Origin: Vulcanimicrobiota bacterium | Lineage (GTDB): Bacteria > Vulcanimicrobiota > Xenobia > Xenobiales > JADMJV01 | Direction: 5' to 3' | Assembly (NCBI GenBank): GCA_019637395.1 | Contig: JAHBVR010000009.1 | Span: 124,001 to 188,000 of the forward strand | Length of the DNA stretch: 64,000 nucleotides | In this document: in pieces, positions 45,871 to 53,459 of the stretch | Numbering within the stretch: the first letter of the stretch is position 1 | How the letters are laid out: each line of letters begins with the position of its first letter | Program-made: the position numbers and the translations under genes | The notes under the pieces: model-generated | Told to the model about the DNA's origin: nothing | Seen by the model: the letters and a program-made list of their open reading frames with translations, nothing else | The model's database searches: none

Positions 45871-47198
45871 TCCGGATGGTCTCCCGGCCCATGCATGATT
45901 TCCCGGCCGACCAGGTAGAGAAAGAGCACTCCTAACACAAAGTAGAGCCCGCAAAAGCCGATCAGGGTGAAGATAGCGTCACCCGGACTGACCACCTTAC
46001 TGGCTCCGTGGGTGGTCCGGAAAAGCCCGTAAACCAGCCAGGGCTGGCGTCCCAACTCGGCCGTCATCCAGCCCAGACTATTGGCGATGTAGGGAAAGGG
46101 GAAGGCCAGCATGAGGGCCCACAGCATCGGTCTGGCCGTCTCCAACCGGCCGCGCCAGCGCAACAGGCAAGCCAGCCCCATCAAGCCGATAAAAAGGGTG
46201 CCCAGCGTAATCATGATGTGGAACGAGTAGTAAAGCAGCTCGATATTGTCGGGCCATTCATCTTTGGGGAACTCGTCCAGGCCGCGCACATAGCTTTCAA
46301 AGGTGCCGTAGGCCAGAAAGCTGAGCACTCCCGGCAACTGGATCGGATTCTCCAGGCGCTGCTCGGCCACATTGGGCTGGCCGATGACGGCCAGATCGGC
46401 CAGCCGGCCTCCGTGGAAACGGCCTTCCATGGCCGCCAGCGTGGCCGGCTGATAGCGGCCCACGAACTTGGCCTGCTGGTCACCGGTGGGAAAGGCCACC
46501 AGCAGGGAGGCGATCAGGCCGACCAGGGTGCCCGCATTCAAGTAAAGACGGGCCTGCTCGGCGTGCTGCCGGCGCAGGGTGTAGAAGGCGCCCACCGCGG
46601 CCACCACAAACGATCCGGTCACCAGGGCGGCGCACTGATTATGGGCAAACTGCACAAAAACCCAGGGATTCAGCAGGTAGGCCCGCAGGTCGTCAAAGGC
46701 CAGGGTGCCGTCTTCCAGCACGGTGTAACCCACCGGGTGCTGCATAAATGAGTTGGTAACCAGAATGAAAACGCCCGACAGCCAGCTGCCGGTAGCTACG
46801 CCGACGGCCGCCCAGAAGTGCAGCCTGGGACCCAGCCTTTTCTCACCCCAGATCAGTGCCCCGATGAACGCGCTCTCCAGGAAGAAAGCAAACATACCCT
46901 CCATAGCCAGGGTCTGGCCGATAACCCCGCCGGCATATTTGGAGAAGCCCGCCCAATTGGTGCCGAACTGAAATTCCATGGGGAAGCCGGTAACCACGCC
47001 GACGGCGAAATTGAGCCCGAAAACCCTGGCCCAGAAGCGGGCCGCCCGATTGTATTTCTCGTCGCCCGTACGCAAGGCTTTCCACTTCCAATAGACCAGA
47101 AACCAGGCCAGGCCCATAGTGAGCTGCGGGAACAGATAGTGATAGGTGATGGTGAAGGCGAACTGGATGCGGTGCCAGAGGGCTGGATCATTAAGCAC
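45867..47198 (-). CDS. cydA: Cytochrome bd quinol oxidase subunit I, short Q-loop
   Basis: The product has 443 residues. Haem-ligand regions are seen in WHRIQFAFTITYHYLFPQLT near the N-terminus, cited by its core FAFTITYHYLFPQ, and GRQPWLVYGLFRT near the C-terminus, a CydA signature. The quinol loop is short compared with E. coli CydA (522 residues), which fits the CIO-like or non-canonical group. It starts the cydAB pair. A 14-base palindrome lies 110 bases upstream and may be a regulator site. Confidence 0.95.
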   Translation of the reverse strand: MLNDPALWHRIQFAFTITYHYLFPQLTMGLAWFLVYWKWKALRTGDEKYNRAARFWARVFGLNFAVGVVTGFPMEFQFGTNWAGFSKYAGGVIGQTLAMEGMFAFFLESAFIGALIWGEKRLGPRLHFWAAVGVATGSWLSGVFILVTNSFMQHPVGYTVLEDGTLAFDDLRAYLLNPWVFVQFAHNQCAALVTGSFVVAAVGAFYTLRRQHAEQARLYLNAGTLVGLIASLLVAFPTGDQQAKFVGRYQPATLAAMEGRFHGGRLADLAVIGQPNVAEQRLENPIQLPGVLSFLAYGTFESYVRGLDEFPKDEWPDNIELLYYSFHIMITLGTLFIGLMGLACLLRWRGRLETARPMLWALMLAFPFPYIANSLGWMTAELGRQPWLVYGLFRTTHGASKVVSPGDAIFTLIGFCGLYFVLGVLFLYLVGREIMHGPGDHPE

Positions 47199-47307
47199 AG
47201 GCTAACTCCGTTCGCTTTCTCGGACCAGCCTACCCTGCCGACCAGCCCTACGGTATCGGCGAATTCCCCGAGTGCGGGGCGCAGCCACCAGCTTGCGTAA
47301 TTATTGA

Positions 47308-47321
47308 TGTCTTGCAAGACA
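47308..47321. promoter_or_regulatory. Perfect 14-base palindrome upstream of cydA
   Basis: TGTCTTGCAAGACA reads the same on both strands, in the 129-base spacer between cydA and the peptidase-like gene. It lies just after the peptidase-like gene's stop (on the minus strand) and 110 bases before cydA. It may bind a dimeric regulator of the oxidase genes. It has no T-run and a zero-base loop, so it is not a terminator. Confidence 0.4.
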
Positions 47322-47327
47322 CTGTCT

Positions 47328-48563
47328 CTAAAGTGCGTAAGCTTCAGGCCTGAGGTTCCAGCGGGCCCCGTCGGGCGTGTCCTGGACTTCGACGCCGGCG
47401 GCCAGCAGGATCTGGCGAATCTGGTCAGCACGCTGGAACTGGCGCTCGGCCCGAGCCTCAGTGCGCAGCTTGAGCAGCACTTCCACGAAGGGTTCGATGG
47501 GCTTGCGCGGGTCTTGCAGGCCCCTTTGGGCGCCCTCGCCGATCTGAGCCAGCAGGTTGCGAAACTGCGCCCGGGCGATGCCCCAGTGGTGGACGTCGCT
47601 ATCGCCGCTCCAGTCCACTAACACCTGCTCGAATTCGAGCAGGGCCTGGGCGGCGCCCAGGCCGTCGCCGGCCTGCAAGGCCATTTCAAAGCGGCCCACC
47701 AGCGGCTTGACCAGTTCGGTGACCAGCCCCTGGGTGGTGATAGCCGTGACTTCGACCGGGGCTTCGGCCACTTTCTGCCCGGCCACCGGCTGGCGCAACT
47801 CCTGCAGGCAGCCCTGGTAGCCCGATTCGAAAAAGCTGACCTGGGCGTCTCTGCGCAGGGTGAAACCGCCTTTGCCGTGGACTTCAAAGCGGTCCGCGGT
47901 CAGGTCCAAAATCACGGCCGTATGCTCGTCCACTCCCCAGATCCAGAGATGCGGCTCCAGCTGAGTCTCTAAGAGACGCAAGCGGCGTTCCCCCAGGTAA
48001 CAAAAACGAGTATCGTGGTTACCGCCCACGGTATTGTTGAAGTGGGGCAGCACCACCGCCGGGTAGCCCAGAGCCGGCAAGATCTCCAGGCCGGGCAGCC
48101 AGTGAGGTTCGTTCCCCACCTTGTAGATTTCATAGACGGGCAGACAGAGAGCCCCGACGGCGCAGGCGGCGGCGCTGGCGAAGACGACCACGTTGCCGTC
48201 CTGACGCAATTTCTCCAGGAAAATCAGCGGTACTTCCGAGCGCGACCAGTGCAACTGGGCATAGCTGGGGCTGCCCGGTCCGGTGAACAGGTAATTGCTG
48301 TTGCGCAAGGTGCGATAACACAACTGCAATTCCACTTCCGGCTGACCGGAATGGCGGTAAGTGGCCAGTTGCAGCTTTTGCCCAAAGGACTGTTGGAAAA
48401 ATTCAGCCGTTTTGGCGCTGAGGATATCGGCGTTTTCTTGAAAACCGTAGGGGGTATCCAGCCAGGCGCAGCGGGGAGGCGCGACACAGGAAAGCAGTTG
48501 GCGATGGACACCGACCAGGCTGGGGGCGGTTTCCCCAGAGCCCATTAGAACAAGCTTACTCAT
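47328..48563 (-). CDS. S51-like peptidase domain with CysS-type C-terminal domain
   Basis: The product has 411 residues. Residues 1-250 look like a type 1 glutamine amidotransferase/cyanophycinase (peptidase S51) fold: LVLMGSGETAPSL, FTGPGSPSYAQL, and FASAAACAVGALCLP in place of the GxSAGA nucleophile loop. GVDEHTAVILDL follows. Residues about 285-405 are helical and end in LLKLRTEARAERQFQRADQI and DTPDGARW, as in the C-terminal domain of cysteinyl-tRNA synthetase. The nucleophile Ser is S130, so it could be catalytic. No aminoacylation active site is present. Role is unknown. Confidence 0.82.
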   Translation of the reverse strand: MSKLVLMGSGETAPSLVGVHRQLLSCVAPPRCAWLDTPYGFQENADILSAKTAEFFQQSFGQKLQLATYRHSGQPEVELQLCYRTLRNSNYLFTGPGSPSYAQLHWSRSEVPLIFLEKLRQDGNVVVFASAAACAVGALCLPVYEIYKVGNEPHWLPGLEILPALGYPAVVLPHFNNTVGGNHDTRFCYLGERRLRLLETQLEPHLWIWGVDEHTAVILDLTADRFEVHGKGGFTLRRDAQVSFFESGYQGCLQELRQPVAGQKVAEAPVEVTAITTQGLVTELVKPLVGRFEMALQAGDGLGAAQALLEFEQVLVDWSGDSDVHHWGIARAQFRNLLAQIGEGAQRGLQDPRKPIEPFVEVLLKLRTEARAERQFQRADQIRQILLAAGVEVQDTPDGARWNLRPEAYAL

Positions 48564-48569
48564 ACAGTG

Positions 48570-48648
48570 GGAGGGTTTGGGAGGAGTGGCGTTACACCCT
48601 CCCAATAATCAGAGCGGGGAAGGTTTGGGAGGGAGCGTTACCCCTTCC
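48570..48648. repeat. Two imperfect copies of a hairpin-forming repeat
   Basis: GGAGGGTTTGGGAGGAGTGGCGTTAC (48570-48595) and GGAAGGTTTGGGAGGGA-GCGTTAC (48618-48641) are related, cited here by the shared cores GGTTTGGGAGG and GCGTTAC. Each is flanked by its own complementary end (ACCCTCCC, CCCTTCC), so each can fold into a hairpin. The second copy covers the MFS stop codon. They may act in mRNA processing or termination. Confidence 0.45.
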
Positions 48649-50011
48649 GTGGGGTGCGTTGCTTCACTTCCAGGCGCAGGCTTCGGCGCTTAGCGCGATA
48701 CGGTTTGAGCAGGCGCTGGCCAAACTCTTCCGGCTGCCTTCGCTTCTGAACGGGCAACCGGCGTCGCTCGGGGAGCTGCGCCGGCCGCAGCAACTTCAGG
48801 GCGGCCACCCGGGCCAGACTGGCCAACGCGAACAGCGCGGCATAATTATCCGGAGCCAGCATCAGCACCAGACCCCCCAGGCCCGAGCCGAGCAGGCCGG
48901 CCAGATTGTTGAAAATGGCGAAGCGCGCCAGCACGCTGGCGCGGTCGGCGGTCGGCACCGCTTCCAGGTAGACCAGCATGTTGGCCAGTTCAAACGCGGC
49001 CATGCAGACACCGGCACAAGCTTGCACCAGCAGGCAAAAGAGGAGCTGTTGGAAAGGCAGCAACCAGAACAGGGAAATGGCTGCCAGGCCCAGGCCGGCC
49101 CCGCGATAGAGACTCACCGAGCCGAACTGATCGGCGCGTTTGCCCAGGCGTGGCAACACCAGCACCTTGCTGATGGTGCCGGCGGCCATGCAGAGAATCG
49201 CTCCGCCGTAACCGAGGTGCTTGATCTGGACCAGAAAAGCGTAGACGAACGGAGCGCCCAGTTGCAGAGCGAACTGTGCTCCCAACAGGTAAAGCAGCGG
49301 GCGTGCTTTAGGATTGTGGCGAATTTTGTCCAGCGACTGACGGAAGCCCAGCACTCGAAAGTTCGGCGGCAGCGGGATGGGTTCACTCTGATGGGCATAG
49401 CAGTAAGCTCCGGCCAGACGGGCGCAGCCGGCCAGCGCGAACAGTCCTGCGAAAATCTGCTGGGCCAATCCATGCTGCTCCCCGCGGGCGATCATCCACG
49501 AGGCCAGCATCATGGTGCTCCACTGCAGCAGGTTACAGAGAGCGGTTCGACGTGAAAAGTAAGTAGCCCGGACGCGAGCCGGCACGATGCTGTCCATCCA
49601 GGTATTCCAGGCGGGACCCACCGACCAGGCGGCCGCCCAATAGAGGCTGACCAGCATGAAGACGGCCCACAACGGCATGTGGCCGAGCATTGAACCCAAA
49701 GCCAGGGCCAATAAGGTCAAGCCCTGGATGGTGGCCATGGCGATTGACCAGAGACGCACCGAGGCCACCCAGCGCAGGGCCGCGGGCGCCAGGTTCTGCA
49801 CCACGGCTCCGACAAACATCGGGATGGTACCGATCTGACCGCTGGCCAGGGCCGATTTGCTGGTGGCCAGTACGAAAGCGGGTAGAGATTCTAAGGCCGC
49901 GCCCGCCATGACGCAAAAAGTGCCACCCTCGCGCGTGATCCAGCGCAGGTCCTGGTGCAGGCGGTTTTCCTCTTGACAACTGTTGTAGCCGGGCTTCACT
50001 CTCTCCAGCAT
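48638..50011 (-). CDS. Major facilitator superfamily transporter
   Basis: The product has 457 residues and about twelve membrane segments, with a polar linker (ARLAGAYCYAHQSEPIPLPP) between the two halves. The C-terminus is very basic and Arg-rich (about 60 residues after the last span), which is unusual. Substrate is unknown. The ATG at 50011 stands back to back with the ATG of the divergent gene (CATATG), so the starts cannot both have normal upstream signals. M at 49909 is an alternative start, but it would cut the first helix. Confidence 0.8.
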   Translation of the reverse strand: MLERVKPGYNSCQEENRLHQDLRWITREGGTFCVMAGAALESLPAFVLATSKSALASGQIGTIPMFVGAVVQNLAPAALRWVASVRLWSIAMATIQGLTLLALALGSMLGHMPLWAVFMLVSLYWAAAWSVGPAWNTWMDSIVPARVRATYFSRRTALCNLLQWSTMMLASWMIARGEQHGLAQQIFAGLFALAGCARLAGAYCYAHQSEPIPLPPNFRVLGFRQSLDKIRHNPKARPLLYLLGAQFALQLGAPFVYAFLVQIKHLGYGGAILCMAAGTISKVLVLPRLGKRADQFGSVSLYRGAGLGLAAISLFWLLPFQQLLFCLLVQACAGVCMAAFELANMLVYLEAVPTADRASVLARFAIFNNLAGLLGSGLGGLVLMLAPDNYAALFALASLARVAALKLLRPAQLPERRRLPVQKRRQPEEFGQRLLKPYRAKRRSLRLEVKQRTPRKG

Positions 50012-50827
50012 ATGCAAGACCGCTGGGCTATTGGTTACCGAAACGGATCCATTTCGCCAGATACAGGAGGATCTAGGGACTGCTTTACAGATGCGACATG
50101 GATCCATCCGCCCCCGGGACGGATCTTCGCTGACCCTTTTTTGACCTTTTGGGAGCATGAGCCGTGGATTTTTTTTGAGGACTACGATGGCTGGCGCGGA
50201 CACATCGCGGCCAGCCCCCTGCTGGACTTCGAAGCGCGCCCGGCTATACGAAAGGAATGGCATCTTTCCTATCCTTTCCTGGTAGAATGGGAGGGTGAAA
50301 TCTTCTGTATCCCCGAACAGCATGAAGCCCGGGAAGTGGCTCTTTACCGCTGCCAAAAGTTCCCGGACGGCTGGAAAAAGGAAACAGTTTTGCTGGATGG
50401 GTTTGCGGGAGTCGATCCGACGGTAATTTGGTCTGACGGTCTATGGTGGATGTGGGTTGGTGAGCAATCCAGACGAGCACGCGACAACACGTTTCTCTTC
50501 TGGGCGCCGGCCCTGACGGGACCCTGGCGCGAACATCGCCAAAGCCCCGCCATCCACCGGATCGATCTGGCCCGTCCCGGAGGACTGCCCTGGCGTTCCC
50601 CCAGTGGGACTGGTTGGATGAGGCCCGCTCAGAATCGCACCCGCACCTATGGCGGCGGACTGCTGGTTTATCAAGTGGACCGGCTGGACCCAGAATTTTA
50701 TCAAGAAACGGAATGTACGCGTTGGGAGCCCCTTCCCGACTGGCCTTACCCGGATGGACTGCACCACCTGTGCATGTCCGGTGGGTGGACGGTGTGGGAC
50801 GCCAAACGCTTCGTGGAGGAACTGTAA
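50012..50827 (+). CDS. GINT1-N-like glycosyltransferase-associated domain protein
   Basis: The product has 271 residues. It matches the N-terminal domain of plant glucosamine inositolphosphorylceramide transferase 1: GRIFADPFLTFWEHEPWIFFEDY, cited by its core FADPFLTF, then GHIAASP, PEQHEAREVALYRC, and GVDPTVIWSDGLWWMWV. That domain has a five-bladed-propeller-like fold. Its role in bacteria is not established to my knowledge. It overlaps ino1 by one base (TAATG), so coupling to inositol phosphate synthesis is strongly implied. It may help glycosylate an inositol-containing lipid. Confidence 0.75.
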   Translation: MQDRWAIGYRNGSISPDTGGSRDCFTDATWIHPPPGRIFADPFLTFWEHEPWIFFEDYDGWRGHIAASPLLDFEARPAIRKEWHLSYPFLVEWEGEIFCIPEQHEAREVALYRCQKFPDGWKKETVLLDGFAGVDPTVIWSDGLWWMWVGEQSRRARDNTFLFWAPALTGPWREHRQSPAIHRIDLARPGGLPWRSPSGTGWMRPAQNRTRTYGGGLLVYQVDRLDPEFYQETECTRWEPLPDWPYPDGLHHLCMSGGWTVWDAKRFVEEL

Positions 50828-51921
50828 TGTCGGATATTCGCCTGGCCATCGTAGGTGTAGGAAACTGTGCCAGTGCACTCGTGCAGGGACTGGATTACTA
50901 CAAGAATGGCGACAAGAGCGGCCTGATTCAAAATGAAGTCGGTGGCTACAGGGTGGGCGACATCAAAGTCGTGGCCGCCTTTGACATCGACGAGCGCAAA
51001 GTCGGTAAGCCGCTGGGCACCGCGCTGAAGGCCGCACCCAACTGCACCCCCTGGTTCACCCGGGACCTCAGCGGTGAAGGCGTGACTGTGTTGATGGGCA
51101 ACATCCTCGACGGCGTGGCCGCCCACATGGCCGAGTACGACGAAGACGTCTCCTTCCGCCCCTCCAGCCAGGAGTCGGTGGATGTAGTCAAGGCCCTGCG
51201 CGACAGCAAGGCCAATGTGCTCATCAGCTACCTGCCGGTGGGCTCGGAGAAGGCGGCCAAGTTCTATGCCGGCTGCTGTTTGGAAGCAGGCGTGGCCATG
51301 GTCAACTGTATGCCGGTCTTCATCGCCTCGGACAAAGAGTGGGCCGACAAGTTCCGCGCCGCCAAGCTGCCCATCGTGGGCGACGATATTAAATCGCAAC
51401 TGGGCGCCACCATCGTGCACCGCACCCTGGCCCAATTGTTCGCCGAGCGCGGCATTACCGTCAAGCGTAGCTACCAACTGAACACCGGCGGCAACACCGA
51501 CTTCCTGAACATGCTCAGCCAGGAACGCCTCAAGTCCAAGCGTATCTCCAAGACGGAAGCGGTGGCCTCGGCTCTGCCCGTGGAGCATAACTCCAAGCTG
51601 CATATCGGACCCTCCGACTACGTGCCCTGGCTGCAGGACAACAAGTGCTGCTTCCTGCGCATCGAAGGCGAAGGCTTCGCCGGCCAGCCCATCGAGCTGG
51701 AGCTGCGCCTTTCGGTGATGGACTCGCCCAACAGCGCCGGTTGCGCCATGGACGCCATCCGCTACTGCGCCGCCGCCCTCGACCGAGGTCTCGCGGGCCC
51801 GTTGGAAGCTCCCAGCGCCTTCTTCATGAAGCGCCCACCGGTGCAGTTGACCCTGGAAGCCGCCCAACTGGGAATGGAAGAAGTGCTAGCCAGGCCGATG
51901 CTCTCGCCCGTCAAGGGCTAA
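50827..51921 (+). CDS. ino1: Inositol-3-phosphate synthase
   Basis: The enzyme turns glucose 6-phosphate into 1D-myo-inositol 3-phosphate with bound NAD. The 364-residue product starts IRLAIVGVGNCASALVQGLDYY, cited by its NAD-site core VGVGNCASALVQG (9-21). It closely resembles the actinobacterial (mycobacterial Ino1) type, not the eukaryotic long type. Other family features: ISYLPVGSE, GDDIKSQLGATI, and LNTGGNTDFLNM. The start is fixed by TAATG coupling to the upstream gene. A clear terminator follows. Confidence 0.93.
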   Translation: MSDIRLAIVGVGNCASALVQGLDYYKNGDKSGLIQNEVGGYRVGDIKVVAAFDIDERKVGKPLGTALKAAPNCTPWFTRDLSGEGVTVLMGNILDGVAAHMAEYDEDVSFRPSSQESVDVVKALRDSKANVLISYLPVGSEKAAKFYAGCCLEAGVAMVNCMPVFIASDKEWADKFRAAKLPIVGDDIKSQLGATIVHRTLAQLFAERGITVKRSYQLNTGGNTDFLNMLSQERLKSKRISKTEAVASALPVEHNSKLHIGPSDYVPWLQDNKCCFLRIEGEGFAGQPIELELRLSVMDSPNSAGCAMDAIRYCAAALDRGLAGPLEAPSAFFMKRPPVQLTLEAAQLGMEEVLARPMLSPVKG

Positions 51922-51934
51922 CGCCCGCTGAAAC

Positions 51935-51966
51935 AAAGCCGACCCGGAAAGGTCGGCTTTTTTATT
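51935..51966 (+). terminator. Intrinsic terminator after ino1
   Basis: AAAGCCGACC (51935-51944) pairs perfectly with GGTCGGCTTT (51951-51960) around a 6-base loop, followed by further T bases. It ends transcription of the GINT1-like gene and ino1. The VapC remnant's stop on the other strand lies in its T-tract. Confidence 0.9.
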
Positions 51967-52390
51967 TCCAAGGATCGATCAAAATCAGACCACAGCCTGG
52001 AAAATCCGGGAGATTGCGAGTGGCCAGATGAGGAGCCAACGATGCGTAAGCCAACGTCTATTCTACTCCAAACGGCAATATACGCCCGGCGAAATCCTGC
52101 TCGACCATAGCCTGGACAGCATCCTCCAAAGACTCGCGCTTCCTTCCCTTGGGGGAGCAGAAAATTCCAAAATAAAGTTCCGCCACGGTGAGGCTGCTCA
52201 AAATAAGGCCAGACCCAAAGCGAGAGCGCAGGCGTGCCAGCCACCGGGAACCATCCAGCTCCTCGGCCTCCAAGGCGGCGCGCAGAATACAACGAGCCTC
52301 TTCCTCCATGGACCGATTGCGAAGAGCAGCGCGAATCTTCAGCCGCTTCTTGGTCTCGTCATCTAAATTGCGAATAGTAATACTGGCCAG
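51962..52390 (-). pseudogene. Decayed FitAB/VapBC toxin-antitoxin locus
   Basis: The minus strand encodes a ribbon-helix-helix antitoxin (SITIRNLDDETKKRLKIRA), but its start reads CTG instead of ATG (52390-52388). The antitoxin frame runs in-frame, without a stop, straight into a PIN-domain middle (LILSSLTVAELYFGI, GRILPFGVE), so the first about 45 toxin residues are deleted. The frame then stops (TAG). The PIN C-terminus (LATRNLPDFPGCGLILID) follows in the same strand and ends at TAA 51962-51964. The pieces show the locus is dead. Confidence 0.82.
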
Positions 52391-52403
52391 GCAATCATTG
52401 CAA

Positions 52404-53459
52404 TCAATGATTGCATGGCCGACAAGGCTCGTTGAGTTTCAGCTTGTTCAACCAGCGCTGCCAGCTTTGGACCGCCCGCGGCCAGGCGTGGGCTTCGGCC
52501 AGATAGCGCGCTCTTTGCTTCTGCTCGGCCGAGAACCGGCTGCCGGGCTGGTGCGGTAGGCCCAGGCGGCGCAGGCGGCGGGCCCAATCGGAGTCATCGC
52601 GCACGCCCACAGCCGCACCGCAGGCCAGAGCCTCGAGCAAACTCAATCCGTAGGTCTCATAGTCACTCAAGTTGAGCAGCTGGTGGATCTGGCCATAGAA
52701 CTCGCCCATCTGGGCGTGGCGCAGGGAGCCCAAATAGCGCACGTTTTCGCGCTCGGGACCACTCTCCATACCGGCCACCAACAACTGACTCGGCTCCTGC
52801 AAGCTGGCCAACCAGATCAAAGCCTGATCCAGGTTCTTAATCGGATCATTGCGCGCGGCCCAACCATAGATATAGGGCGGACCGGCCACCGGCTCACAGG
52901 CAGGCGCCACCGAGACGCCGGGGCGCACCACCGTGCCGCGCAGGCCCGGATGATGGCGGCGAGCGTTGCTCAAGTCGTGCCAGTGCAGGTAGGCGCTGGG
53001 ATACTGATCGATCAGGCTGGCCTCCAGACCCTGGCGCACTTTCTCCAGCTCGGTGCGGGCCGCCCCTTTTTGCGCCTGCAGCGTGTGGAACATGACACCG
53101 GCCGGAGCCTTCACCTGGGTCAGTTGAGTGGCCGACATCCAATAGTGAGCGGTGGCCACCTCGAAACGCCGGCCCTGAAGCCAGCGCCGCAGTTCCTCGG
53201 AGAAGGCGGGAAGGCAGCGCCAGGCTTCCTCTCGCGTCCAGGGACGGCTGGCGCCGCACGGCAGGCGATGAACGCGCACGTTGGCAGTCAGTTCTTCCAC
53301 TTCGTAGTCTGCAAAACTGCGTGTGACCACCTCGGTCGGGTAGTCGGTGTGGCGCAGGAAGCCCAACAAAAGCACGTTCATCCCGCCCGAAAGGTCCTGG
53401 CCGGGCTGGTCGGTGGGGCAGGTATGGTAGCTGATGAGTAAGTGCTTCAAGAGGCCCAC
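52404..53459 (-). CDS. GT4-family glycosyltransferase, MshA-like
   Basis: The product has 351 residues. The N-terminus carries HTCPTDQPG followed by SGGMNV, closely like MshA (HTSPLDQPG...AGGMNV), the enzyme that joins GlcNAc to inositol 3-phosphate in mycothiol synthesis. The C-terminal GT-B half has the donor-site YETYGLSLLEALACG with the EX7E pattern. It is shorter than actinobacterial MshA (about 430 residues), mainly in the middle. The start is GTG, overlapping the upstream acyltransferase gene by 13 bases. Ino1 next door makes the acceptor of MshA, which supports an inositol-glycoside pathway. Confidence 0.8.
   Translation of the reverse strand: MGLLKHLLISYHTCPTDQPGQDLSGGMNVLLLGFLRHTDYPTEVVTRSFADYEVEELTANVRVHRLPCGASRPWTREEAWRCLPAFSEELRRWLQGRRFEVATAHYWMSATQLTQVKAPAGVMFHTLQAQKGAARTELEKVRQGLEASLIDQYPSAYLHWHDLSNARRHHPGLRGTVVRPGVSVAPACEPVAGPPYIYGWAARNDPIKNLDQALIWLASLQEPSQLLVAGMESGPERENVRYLGSLRHAQMGEFYGQIHQLLNLSDYETYGLSLLEALACGAAVGVRDDSDWARRLRRLGLPHQPGSRFSAEQKQRARYLAEAHAWPRAVQSWQRWLNKLKLNEPCRPCNH

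Noticed and set aside
47328-48563. MshC or cysteinyl-tRNA synthetase, based on the C-terminal domain
   Set aside because: There is no HIGH, KMSKS or zinc-binding catalytic core. Only the C-terminal helical domain is CysRS-like, and the N-terminal half is a peptidase/amidotransferase fold.
49955-50011. Start of the GINT1-like gene at GTG 49955
   Set aside because: It would encode a 19-residue extension lying antisense to the MFS N-terminus with no ribosome binding site. The family begins near the ATG at 50012.
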